A stretch of 48,309 nt of DNA, taken from the NCBI GenBank assembly GCA_002398405.1, contig DGYN01000091.1, forward strand, positions 1-48,309. Reading direction: 5' to 3'. Under the pieces are notes generated by a model that was not told the origin of the DNA, made no database searches, and saw only the letters and a program-made list of their open reading frames with translations. Positions 1-7,479 of the stretch are shown here, in pieces; the first letter of the stretch is position 1; each line of letters starts with the position of its first letter. The translations under genes were made by a program, and so were the position numbers. Source of the stretch: Caulobacteraceae bacterium UBA5005 (GTDB taxonomy: Bacteria > Pseudomonadota > Alphaproteobacteria > Caulobacterales > Caulobacteraceae).

Positions 1-711
1 CCCCTGGGCTGTGGGGCCCCCGCCCCCGGCCCCCCCCCCCCGGGGCCGGCAGTGCGGGGGGGGGCCCCTCCCGGCGCCGGACGCCCCGCCGGCCCGCCTC
101 CCGGGGGACGTGGCCCAGGAGGTCCTGGCGGCATGCAGCAGAGTAAGCCCGGCCAAATGGCCGAGGCCGTCAGCTGGGCCGAGCGGGAAAACAAGCGCGC
201 CGGGAGCAAATACCGCGGTAGGATCGACGTGACGCGCGTCGCCGCCGCGGGCCATTCTTGCGGCGGCCTGGAGGCCATCGCCGCGGCGGGCGATCCCCGC
301 GTCGACACCGCTATTTCCATGAACAGCGGGGTGATCCGCGGCGGCGGCATTCCAACTCAGAGCGGTCCCAACCGGCCACTCCCAATGTATCTTCCGGCGA
401 CGGAAGCCGACATTCCGAAGATCCGGGGACCCATGCTCTATATCATCGGCGGGCCTCAGGATCAGGCCTATCAGGGCGCGGAGGTCGACTTCGTCCAGAT
501 CGAGCGGTCCCCCGTATTCAACGCGAACCTCGGGGTCGGCCACGGCGGAACCTGGCGCGAGGCCGGTGGCGGCGAGATGGGTAAGGTGGCGCTGGCCTGG
601 TTCAACTGGCGGCTCAAAGGGGACGAGGCCGCCGGCCGCATGTTCCTCAATCCCAACTGCACGCTCTGCACCGACTCCAAATGGACGGTGAAGAAAAAGA
701 ACATGGGCTGA
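1..711 (+). CDS. alpha/beta hydrolase, dienelactone-hydrolase/chlorophyllase-like (5' end outside window)
   Basis: The C-terminal part of a serine hydrolase. The frame is open from base 1, so the true start lies to the left. The visible part starts with a very Pro/Gly-rich stretch (about 45 residues, bases 1-132), then a helix with SWAERENKRAGS, the nucleophile elbow GHSCGG (Ser codon at 256-258) and a late GHGGTW motif that probably holds the catalytic His. The C-terminus has CTLC, which could form a disulfide. This fits secreted alpha/beta hydrolases of the DLH/chlorophyllase type seen in Caulobacter and Sphingomonas relatives; the substrate is unknown. The SDR gene follows 27 bases later in the same direction, so the two may be co-transcribed. 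The homopolymer-rich first 120 bases may contain sequencing errors, so the N-terminal reading is less certain than the rest. Confidence 0.75.
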   Translation, partial: PLGCGAPAPGPPPPGPAVRGGAPPGAGRPAGPPPGGRGPGGPGGMQQSKPGQMAEAVSWAERENKRAGSKYRGRIDVTRVAAAGHSCGGLEAIAAAGDPRVDTAISMNSGVIRGGGIPTQSGPNRPLPMYLPATEADIPKIRGPMLYIIGGPQDQAYQGAEVDFVQIERSPVFNANLGVGHGGTWREAGGGEMGKVALAWFNWRLKGDEAAGRMFLNPNCTLCTDSKWTVKKKNMG

Positions 712-738
712 AACGCCCCTCTAACTGGAGCCTATTCC

Positions 739-1578
739 ATGCCTAACCGCCTTGACGGCAAAGTCGCCCTGATCACCGGCGGCACCAGCGGCATTGGCGA
801 AGCCACTGTCGAACTCTTCGTCGCAGAGGGGGCCAAGGTCCTGTTCACCGGCCGAAACGCCGGCAAGGGCGCGGAGATGGAGCAAAGGCTGGGCGATGCC
901 GCCCGCTTCTTCCGCGCCGACGCCTCCAGAGAGGAGGAGGTCAAGGCGTCCATCGATGAATGCGTGACGCACTTCGGCCGCCTCGACATCCTCTTCAACA
1001 ACGCCGGCGGCCCGACCTACGGGGAGGCGCACAGCATCACCCAGGAGAACTTCGAGCACGCCATGAACCTGCTGGTCGGCAGCGTCCTCTTCGGCATCAA
1101 ATACGCGACGCCGATCATGCAGGCGCAACCCTCCGGCGGCGCCATCATCAACAACGCCTCGGTGGCCGCTCAGCGCAGCCACATGGGCGGCTATCTCTAT
1201 TCCATCGCGAAGGCAGCCGTGGTCCATGCGGGCAAGATCGCCGGCGTGGCGCTGGGCAAGCACGGCATCCGCGTCAACTCCATCTCCCCTGGCGCCATCG
1301 CCACCCCGATCTTCTTCGGCGGTTCCGACGTCGCCGCCGGCATGGAGGCCGAGAAGATCGACGCCAAGATGGATAAGCTCACCGCCAACCTCGCCAAGGC
1401 GACGCCGCTGCGCCGCTCCGGCTATCCCATCGACATCGCCACGGCGGCTCTCTTCCTGGGCTCAGACGAAGGCCGCCACATCACCTGCCAGGACATCGTC
1501 GTCGACGGCGGCATGACCGCCGGCGGCCGCACCAACTTCGAGGAAAATGAGCGGGAAAGGGTGCCTGCGCAGGGATAG
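739..1578 (+). CDS. SDR-family NAD(P)-dependent oxidoreductase
   Basis: A classical short-chain dehydrogenase/reductase of 279 residues. It has the Rossmann glycine motif TGGTSGIG near residue 14, the NNAGG motif near residue 90, NNAS with the catalytic Ser near 140, and the YSIAK Tyr-Lys pair near 155. It ends with the usual DGG motif plus about 20 extra residues. Such enzymes reduce or oxidise a carbonyl or alcohol with NAD(P)(H) in the cytoplasm; the substrate cannot be read from sequence. The start ATG has GGAG about 10 bases upstream. It follows the hydrolase gene closely and ends 2 bases from the convergent tannase-family gene. The ester-hydrolase neighbours suggest a catabolic role (inference). 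Confidence 0.93.
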   Translation: MPNRLDGKVALITGGTSGIGEATVELFVAEGAKVLFTGRNAGKGAEMEQRLGDAARFFRADASREEEVKASIDECVTHFGRLDILFNNAGGPTYGEAHSITQENFEHAMNLLVGSVLFGIKYATPIMQAQPSGGAIINNASVAAQRSHMGGYLYSIAKAAVVHAGKIAGVALGKHGIRVNSISPGAIATPIFFGGSDVAAGMEAEKIDAKMDKLTANLAKATPLRRSGYPIDIATAALFLGSDEGRHITCQDIVVDGGMTAGGRTNFEENERERVPAQG

Positions 1579-1580
1579 CC

Positions 1581-3089
1581 CTAGGGTTTGATTGACCCGG
1601 TGCTGACGCAGCTGAAGTTTGCCGCTTCGTTGATGTCGCCCTTGCCAGAATAACGCGCCACCCTTGGATAGACGCAGATCGGGCGCGTCCTCACCACCTT
1701 GCCGTTTTCCACCCGGCTGCCGATCAGCTTATCCGGCGCCTTGCCCTCCTCTACCCACCGGATGATGGCCAGGAGGGCGTCGTGGTCCGGGTCCTGGGTC
1801 GGCGCGGGGCCGTTGACCCCGAACTGATCTGTCCCGGCGCCGCCCCCGCAGTGGAGCATCCCCGGAATCATGAAGAGGCGCATGAACCCTTCGGTGCGCG
1901 CCTCGCTTCCCTGCCGCGCGACCACCTGATTGTAGTAGTTGATCGACTGCTGGGCGATGATCGAGGGGTCGAGCCAACCGTTGTAGACGATGATCTTGCC
2001 GCCCCTGTCACGAAAGGCCGAGACGTTGGGGTTGTTTGCCGCCATCTGCGGCATGGCGGCGTTGGCTGCGGCGAGGTCCTTGGACATGACAAACTGCTCG
2101 GGCTTCCATGCGAGGTCATGATGCGTCCCCTGGCCGAACATGGCGTAGAGCAGGGGCGACGGCGGCCCAGGCCGGGTGCGCACGCCCGCGTACATGCCAT
2201 TGTCCATGACCCGGCCGTTCTCATCCTTCAGCGGCGCCATGAAGGTTTTGACGGTCGTGACCTGTTCCGGCGTGAGTGCGATCTTGGAAAGGTCGACCCG
2301 GCATTTGCGCGGGTCTTCGACGACCCCGTCCTTGACACCATCGATCTCGTCGCACTGCGTCACCGCCGCGCTGGCGACCAGGCCCCATTCGGCATCGTTC
2401 AAAGCGCCCTTGGGATTTTTGATCGGATAGAGGGCGTGGAACATGTGCCGCGCCGACATCAGCGGCATGTTCGGCCCAGGCGCTCCGGCGATGATGCCGT
2501 CATAGTCGAAGGGATATTCCTGCAGCTCCTTCAGCGCCTGGCGCCCGCCCCCGGAGCAGCCGTTGAAATAAGCGTACTTCACGGGGTTTGCGTAATAGGC
2601 CGCGATGATCGCCTTGGCGACGACCGTGGTCCGGTGGGTGGCGCGGTGCTCGTAGTTCTCGACCTTGACCCGGTCCATCATCCAGTTCTGGTCGGCGACC
2701 TTGTGGCCGCTGTCGGTGGTGGCGCCGGCCATGCCCATGCGGTTGGCGCGAGCCATGTCGGTGTAGTTGAATACCCCCGCATCCCCGCCGACGCCCCCGG
2801 TCAGCATTCGTCCATTGAACTTGTCCGGGGCCGGCAGCCACACCTCGAAGCCGATGGCGCCCTCGATCATGCCCTGGACCCGGCAGAAGGGGACGGTGGC
2901 CGCGCCCCTGGGGCCGCGCTGTGCCGGCGGCTCCCAGCTTGGATTGGGGGTGATGGCGTCGGCGCCGGTGATCGTCACGTCGGGAAGACGCATGCTCTTC
3001 AGCTCTTCGCAGGAGGCCGCCTGGGCGACTGCGGGCGCGGCGAGGGCGCCGGCCGTCGCCAGTAGGATCGTCCGGATTTTGGCGCGCAT
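1581..3089 (-). CDS. tannase/feruloyl esterase family hydrolase, secreted
   Basis: A 502-residue exported hydrolase of the tannase/feruloyl esterase family, which cleaves esters of phenolic acids or related aromatic esters outside the cytoplasm. I chose the ATG that begins MRAKIRTILL because it opens a clear signal peptide (cleavage near AVAQA-AS) and has GGGGAAG just upstream; in-frame starts further upstream would add a non-signal extension. The nucleophile motif GCSGGG carries the Cys-Ser pair typical of the family (CS-D-HC arrangement), and the partner HC is in MLHCGGG near the C-terminus. Aromatic and Gly-rich segments such as GGVGGDAGVFNY also fit. The gene is divergent from the esterase gene, and an inverted repeat lies midway between the two starts. 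Confidence 0.9.
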   Translation of the reverse strand: MRAKIRTILLATAGALAAPAVAQAASCEELKSMRLPDVTITGADAITPNPSWEPPAQRGPRGAATVPFCRVQGMIEGAIGFEVWLPAPDKFNGRMLTGGVGGDAGVFNYTDMARANRMGMAGATTDSGHKVADQNWMMDRVKVENYEHRATHRTTVVAKAIIAAYYANPVKYAYFNGCSGGGRQALKELQEYPFDYDGIIAGAPGPNMPLMSARHMFHALYPIKNPKGALNDAEWGLVASAAVTQCDEIDGVKDGVVEDPRKCRVDLSKIALTPEQVTTVKTFMAPLKDENGRVMDNGMYAGVRTRPGPPSPLLYAMFGQGTHHDLAWKPEQFVMSKDLAAANAAMPQMAANNPNVSAFRDRGGKIIVYNGWLDPSIIAQQSINYYNQVVARQGSEARTEGFMRLFMIPGMLHCGGGAGTDQFGVNGPAPTQDPDHDALLAIIRWVEEGKAPDKLIGSRVENGKVVRTRPICVYPRVARYSGKGDINEAANFSCVSTGSIKP

Positions 3090-3170
3090 TTCGCTTCCCC
3101 AACCAAAACGGATCAAAAGTCCGCTCTTCGATAGGGATCTTCGCCATAACCCCGCGAGGGACAAGAAAAA

Positions 3171-3189
3171 TTGTATGCCATGCATACAA
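3171..3189. promoter_or_regulatory. operator-like inverted repeat between divergent esterase genes
   Basis: A perfect 8-base inverted repeat, TTGTATGC-CAT-GCATACAA, sits almost exactly midway between the two divergent start codons (about 82 and 87 bases away). A closely similar site with the same geometry precedes the TonB-dependent receptor gene at 28109-28126. The symmetry, AT content and placement suggest an operator for a dimeric regulator; FCD-type GntR proteins often bind such TGTAT/ATACA dyads, but assignment to that family is inference. No candidate regulator gene is in the window. Confidence 0.6.
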
Positions 3190-3275
3190 TTTTCGGGCGC
3201 TAAAGGATGCCGCCTAACGTACGATATTGGTGTGGCGGTGCGCCTAAGGTTCCAGGTTTAGCGGAGTCTGTAGAG

Positions 3276-4184
3276 ATGAGAAAAATCTTCGCCGCCATCG
3301 CCTTATCGGTGCTCGTCTGCGGCGCTGCCCTCGCCGCTGTGGCGCCGTTGACCACCGCGCCCGCGGGGTTTGACCAGCCCAAGGCCGATGTCGCCAAGGG
3401 CAGGCTCGATACGCTGAGTTATGTCTCCAAGCCGTTGGCCGCCGAGCGGCGGGTGATCGTCTATCTGCCCGCGGGCTATGACGCTGACCCCCGCCGGCGC
3501 TATCCGGTGCTTTATCTCAAGCATGGCGGCGGTGAGAACGAGACGGCATGGCAGGTTCGGGGCCAGGCGCCCACCATCCTCGACAACCTGATCGCCTCCC
3601 GAAAAGCCGTGCCGATGATCGTGGTCATGCCCAACGGCACGATGCCCGACCGTCCCGGCGGTCCCTACGGCAAGGAGGCGATCGCGCTGGCCACGCGTGA
3701 GATGTTCGAGGACATCGTTCCGCTGGTCGAGAGCAAGTACCGCGTCAAAACCGGTCCGGAAAACACGGCCATCGCCGGCCTCTCAATGGGCGGCGGCCAG
3801 AGCTTTTACATGGGGATCAACAACCAGACCAAATTCTCGGCCATCGGCGTCTTCTCGACGGGCATTTTCGGCGGCATCAACATCGGTCCAAGGCCCCCCG
3901 GCGCGCCGCCGTCCACCACCGCCCTACCCACACCGCCCGCCCCGTTCGTCGCCGCCGTGGACGCCGCCCCGATCCTTTCCGACCCCGCCGCCTTCAACCG
4001 ACGCATCAAGCTTTTCTATCTCTCCTCCGGCGACACCGATCCTCGCGTCGTCCCGACCCAGGAGGTGGTGGAAATGTTCCAATCCAAGGGCGTAAAGGTC
4101 GTCGCCACCCGCCAGGCCGGCGGCCATGTATGGGTCGTCTGGCGCCATGCGCTGTACGACTTCGCGCCTAGGCTTTTCCGGTAG
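3276..4184 (+). CDS. esterase, enterochelin/feruloyl-esterase-like (Esterase D-type fold), secreted
   Basis: A 302-residue secreted alpha/beta hydrolase of the putative-esterase family (PF00756-like, as in XynZ feruloyl esterase or Fes). The ATG beginning MRKIFAAIAL opens a signal peptide (cleavage near ALA-AV). An early strand reads RRVIVYLPAGYD; the nucleophile motif is GLSMGGGQSF, an Asp lies in SSGDTDPR and the His in GGHVW near the end. A Pro-rich loop (residues about 205-230) interrupts the core. It is divergent from the tannase-family gene and shares its inverted-repeat operator, so the two are probably co-regulated. uvrC starts 38 bases downstream, probably from its own promoter. Confidence 0.88.
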   Translation: MRKIFAAIALSVLVCGAALAAVAPLTTAPAGFDQPKADVAKGRLDTLSYVSKPLAAERRVIVYLPAGYDADPRRRYPVLYLKHGGGENETAWQVRGQAPTILDNLIASRKAVPMIVVMPNGTMPDRPGGPYGKEAIALATREMFEDIVPLVESKYRVKTGPENTAIAGLSMGGGQSFYMGINNQTKFSAIGVFSTGIFGGINIGPRPPGAPPSTTALPTPPAPFVAAVDAAPILSDPAAFNRRIKLFYLSSGDTDPRVVPTQEVVEMFQSKGVKVVATRQAGGHVWVVWRHALYDFAPRLFR

Positions 4185-4222
4185 CGGGCGCCGGGCCACT
4201 TTCGTCCTATATTCCTTGGCTC

Positions 4223-6124
4223 ATGCCCCCTGAGTCCCCCTTCCAAGGCGCCGCGCTCATCAAGGATCAGGTTCGACGCCTGCCCGATGCGCCGGGCGTC
4301 TACCGCATGGTCGGCGAGGACGGCGAGGTGCTCTACGTCGGCAAGGCGCGTTCGCTGAAGAAGCGGGTCAGCCAGTACGCCCAGGGGCGGTTCCACACCC
4401 AGCGCATCGCCCACATGGTCCACGCGACCAGGGGCATGGAGTTCGTCACCACCAAGACTGAAACCGAAGCCCTGCTGCTTGAGATCAATCTGATCAAGCA
4501 GTTGAAACCGCGCTTCAACGTCCTCTTGCGCGACGACAAATCCTTCCCGGAAATCCTCATCCGGCGTGACCATCCCGCGGCCCAGATTCGCAAGCATCGC
4601 GGCGCCCACTCCATCAAGGGCGATTATTTCGGGCCCTTCGCCAGCGCCTGGGCGGTGAACCGGACGGTCAATTCCCTGCAGAAGGCCTTCCTGCTGCGGT
4701 CCTGTTCCGACAGCGTTTTCGAGACACGCACGCGGCCCTGCATGCTGCACCAGATCAAGCGCTGCTCCGCGCCCTGTGTCGATCTGATCACCACTTCCGA
4801 CTACGACGCCCTCGTCGAACAGGCGCACGACTTCCTGCGCGGCAAATCCCGCGCCGTGATGAAGACTCTCTCCGACCAGATGATGGCGCTCGCCGAAGCC
4901 GAGGAGTTCGAGCGCGCGGCCAGGGTGCGCGACCGCATCAGAGCGCTTTCCTCCGTCAGCCAGGAACAGTCCATCAACCCGCAGGGAGTGGAGGAGGCCG
5001 ACGTCTTCGCCCTGCACGCGGAGGGCGGCCAGGCCTGTGTTCAGGTGTTCTTCTTCCGCGCCGGTCAGAACTGGGGAAACCGCGCCTATTTCCCGAGAAT
5101 CGCCGGAGCGCTGGAAGCGGCGGAGGCCAAGGAGGAAGGCGGGGCCCAGGTCGACGAGGACGCGGCGATCCTCGAGGCGTTCCTGGGGCAATTCTATGAG
5201 AACCAGCAGATTCCCCGCCTGATCCTGACCTCCCACGACCTGCCGAGCCGCACGCTGCTCGCCGAGGCCTTCTGCATCAAGGCCGGGCGCAAGGTGGAGA
5301 TCGCCCGACCGGTGCGCGGCGAAAAGTGCGAACTGGTCCGTCACGCCAGCACCAACGCCAAGGAAGCGCTGGGCCGCAAGATGGCCGAGACCGGGGCGCA
5401 GGGAAAACTGCTGGCCGGGGTCTGCGAGGTCTTCGGCCTGGAGTCGCCGCCCGAGCGCATCGAGGTCTATGACAACAGCCACATCATGGGGACCAACGCG
5501 GTCGGCGGCATGATCGTCGCGGGCCCGGACGGCTTCGAAAAGAGCCAGTACCGCAAGTTCAACATCAAGGACTCAGAACTCACCCCCGGCGATGACTACG
5601 GCATGATGCGCGAGGTTTTGCGCCGCCGCTTCGCGCGCATGATCAAGGAAGAGGAAGAGGGCGAAGCCTCAGCGCCGAGGCCCGACCTTGTGCTGGTCGA
5701 CGGCGGCGCCGGGCAGCTCGCCGCCGCGGCCGAGGTGATGGCTGACCTCGGGGTCGATGACATTGCGCTGGTCGGCGTCGCCAAGGGGCCGGACCGGGAC
5801 GCGGGCCTGGAGCGGTTCTTCATGGAGGGCCGCGAGCCCTTCATGCTCGAGCCCAAATCGCCGGTGCTCTACTATCTGCAGCGCCTGCGCGACGAAGCCC
5901 ACCGCTTCGCCATCGGCGCTCACCGCACCCGCCGCTCGATGGACATCAAGAAAAACCCCCTGGACGAGATCGAGGGGGTCGGTCCGGGACGGAAGCGGGC
6001 GCTGCTGCATGCGTTCGGGTCGGCGCGGGGGGTGAGCAAGGCGGGGGTGGAAGACCTGATGAAGGTCGATGGCGTGTCGGAACAACTGGCGAAGCGGCTG
6101 TTTGACTATTTCAGGAAGGGGTGA
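4223..6124 (+). CDS. uvrC: excinuclease ABC subunit C
   Basis: UvrC makes both incisions around a lesion in nucleotide excision repair after loading by UvrA/UvrB. The 633-residue protein has the GIY-YIG nuclease domain at the N-terminus (GVYRM ... LYVGKA, residues about 25-45), a UVR motif that contacts UvrB (residues about 210-240), the RNase H-like second nuclease domain with YDNSHIMG and LVDGGAGQL, and helix-hairpin-helix motifs at the end (DEIEGVGPGRKRALL). Length is normal for the family. In several Caulobacterales uvrC is next to pgsA; here pgsA lies about 22 kb away. The 3' end overlaps the convergent small gene by 14 bases. Confidence 0.98.
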   Translation: MPPESPFQGAALIKDQVRRLPDAPGVYRMVGEDGEVLYVGKARSLKKRVSQYAQGRFHTQRIAHMVHATRGMEFVTTKTETEALLLEINLIKQLKPRFNVLLRDDKSFPEILIRRDHPAAQIRKHRGAHSIKGDYFGPFASAWAVNRTVNSLQKAFLLRSCSDSVFETRTRPCMLHQIKRCSAPCVDLITTSDYDALVEQAHDFLRGKSRAVMKTLSDQMMALAEAEEFERAARVRDRIRALSSVSQEQSINPQGVEEADVFALHAEGGQACVQVFFFRAGQNWGNRAYFPRIAGALEAAEAKEEGGAQVDEDAAILEAFLGQFYENQQIPRLILTSHDLPSRTLLAEAFCIKAGRKVEIARPVRGEKCELVRHASTNAKEALGRKMAETGAQGKLLAGVCEVFGLESPPERIEVYDNSHIMGTNAVGGMIVAGPDGFEKSQYRKFNIKDSELTPGDDYGMMREVLRRRFARMIKEEEEGEASAPRPDLVLVDGGAGQLAAAAEVMADLGVDDIALVGVAKGPDRDAGLERFFMEGREPFMLEPKSPVLYYLQRLRDEAHRFAIGAHRTRRSMDIKKNPLDEIEGVGPGRKRALLHAFGSARGVSKAGVEDLMKVDGVSEQLAKRLFDYFRKG

Positions 6125-6473
6125 GGCCTTCAGACTTCCGCCAATGCACATGGCGATCACCGATGGGACCCATTTCGAGCGGTTCCATCCAATTGGCGGG
6201 GATCATTGGATACCGGCGGCGAACCTCCTGCTCGAAGGCTTTGAATCCCTCATCCAATTGACCGGCCGCCAGCCAATCTCCGAAACTGGACTCAAAAACC
6301 AGGACGTTTTCTTCGTACGTGATCCTGCTCACCTTTTCCGAGTAGACGCCAACGACATCGGCCCAGGGCAAGAACCTTTCTCTGTCGAAGAGATATCGCT
6401 TCAGACTGAGGCCAGACTGATCGAATCTTACCCGGGGATATATTTTCACAAAGTCGCGCCAAACACGAAGCAT
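6111..6473 (-). CDS. hypothetical protein, 120 residues
   Basis: A small soluble protein that I do not recognise. It has alternating hydrophobic/charged segments (RFLPWADVVGVYSEK, VLVFESSFGDWL) that look like the beta-strands of a PH-like fold, followed by an amphipathic helix (FKAFEQEVRRRY). Base composition is less GC-rich than the neighbours and codon use in third positions is relaxed, which may indicate recent acquisition or a weakly expressed gene. No strong Shine-Dalgarno precedes the ATG. The gene lies 34 bases downstream of the Gly-rich small gene on the same strand, and its end overlaps the end of uvrC. A frame also open on the opposite strand is rejected because it starts inside uvrC and lacks protein-like composition. 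Confidence 0.55.
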   Translation of the reverse strand: MLRVWRDFVKIYPRVRFDQSGLSLKRYLFDRERFLPWADVVGVYSEKVSRITYEENVLVFESSFGDWLAAGQLDEGFKAFEQEVRRRYPMIPANWMEPLEMGPIGDRHVHWRKSEGLTPS

Positions 6474-6507
6474 CTGGATACCAGGTTAGCTTGCGATCGA
6501 TCTTACC

Positions 6508-6750
6508 TTACCATGAACCGGATGAGCCGCCGCCGCCGAAAGATCCGCCCCGACGGGGCTCGGGGCGCTTAGTAGCATCATAGACTCCCTCTCCGCCTCG
6601 AAAGCCGAGATTTCCCCCTCCAAGAGCGCCTATAAGTCCGCCGATCAACGCTCCCCAGGGTCCGAACCCGGCGCCCGCCGCCGCGCCCGGCGACACCCGC
6701 TGCCCTGCCGACGCTACCGAGTTGCCGGGCCGCACGCGTTGCTGCCTCAT
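6508..6750 (-). CDS. small glycine-rich protein, possible membrane segment
   Basis: An 80-residue reading frame, unusually rich in Gly, Ser and Ala. Residues about 24-47 (AAAGAGFGPWGALIGGLIGA) resemble a glycine-zipper membrane helix, and the C-terminus is a Gly/Ser tail (GGGGSSG). A charged linker with RPEPRR separates the two. It lies directly upstream of the 120-residue gene on the same strand and may form a two-gene unit with it. I do not recognise a family. Low-complexity GC-rich frames can be spurious, so this call is tentative. Confidence 0.4.
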   Translation of the reverse strand: MRQQRVRPGNSVASAGQRVSPGAAAGAGFGPWGALIGGLIGALGGGNLGFRGGEGVYDATKRPEPRRGGSFGGGGSSGSW

Positions 6751-6892
6751 TGGGGCCCAGGCCGGGATTGGTCTACTTGATCACAGCCCGCACCTCAGCA
6801 GGTGTGGCCATCGGGGTGACCGTGCAGAGTCACAAGGAAAAGCCTCGGCGCCGGACCTAGACTGGCGAACTCCGCCGCTCTACCTCTGACGC

Positions 6893-7426
6893 ATGCTCGA
6901 CCTCGACGCCTTCATCGCCGACTGCCTGGCCGCCGTGCGGGCGGGGGATGATCATCTCGGCGCCCACGAGGTGATGAAGCGCGCCTTCGCCGATCCGGCT
7001 GGGGTGCTGGCGGCGGTGGGCGAGCCGACGCAGGGCGGGCTGATCCCGCTCTATCGCTCCGATGAGCTGACCATCCTCAATGTCATCTGGAAGCCGGGCG
7101 TCACCATCCGGCCGCACGACCATCGCACCTGGGCGGTGATCGGAGTCTATGGCGGGCGGGAGGACAACATATTCTGGCGCAGGCTGAAGGACGATCCGCA
7201 GGGCCGGATCGAGGCGGCCGGGGCGCGGGCCCTATCGACCGGCGATGTCACGCCGCTCGGCCGCGACCTGATCCATTCGGTCAATAATCCCATCGATAAG
7301 CTTACCGGCGCCATCCACGTCTATGGCGGCGACTTCTTCGAGATCGAACGCAGCGAGTGGGACGCCGAGACCCTGATCGAGGGCCCCTACGACATGGCAA
7401 AGACCCGCGCGCTTTTCGGCAGCTAG
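6893..7426 (+). CDS. cysteine-dioxygenase-like double-stranded beta-helix protein
   Basis: A 177-residue cupin-fold protein of the COG5553 type, related to cysteine dioxygenase and annotated as a predicted metal-dependent enzyme. The core motif PHDHRTWAVIGVYGGREDN supplies His-x-His metal ligands (residues about 75-77), and a second conserved block with IHSVNN and IHVYGGDFF near residues 125-145 supplies another His. These proteins bind iron in the cytoplasm and may oxidise a small thiol; the actual substrate is not known. The gene is preceded by about 140 bases of non-coding DNA and followed 53 bases later by the PDZ protein gene. Confidence 0.85.
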   Translation: MLDLDAFIADCLAAVRAGDDHLGAHEVMKRAFADPAGVLAAVGEPTQGGLIPLYRSDELTILNVIWKPGVTIRPHDHRTWAVIGVYGGREDNIFWRRLKDDPQGRIEAAGARALSTGDVTPLGRDLIHSVNNPIDKLTGAIHVYGGDFFEIERSEWDAETLIEGPYDMAKTRALFGS

Positions 7427-7479
7427 CCCCTTTATTTTCGCGCTGGTTGTGGCAGGTTCGCCGGAACATAGGGGGAACC

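Noticed and set aside
1782..3065. 427-residue plus-strand frame inside the tannase-family gene
   Set aside because: Antisense shadow of a well-supported gene; residue use is His/Gly/Arg-heavy without recognisable motifs, as expected from high GC.
4016..5482. 488-residue minus-strand frame across uvrC
   Set aside because: Antisense shadow; uvrC has full motifs on the other strand.
6069..6572. 167-residue plus-strand frame starting within uvrC
   Set aside because: Start lies inside uvrC in another frame and the sequence lacks protein-like order compared with the opposite strand.
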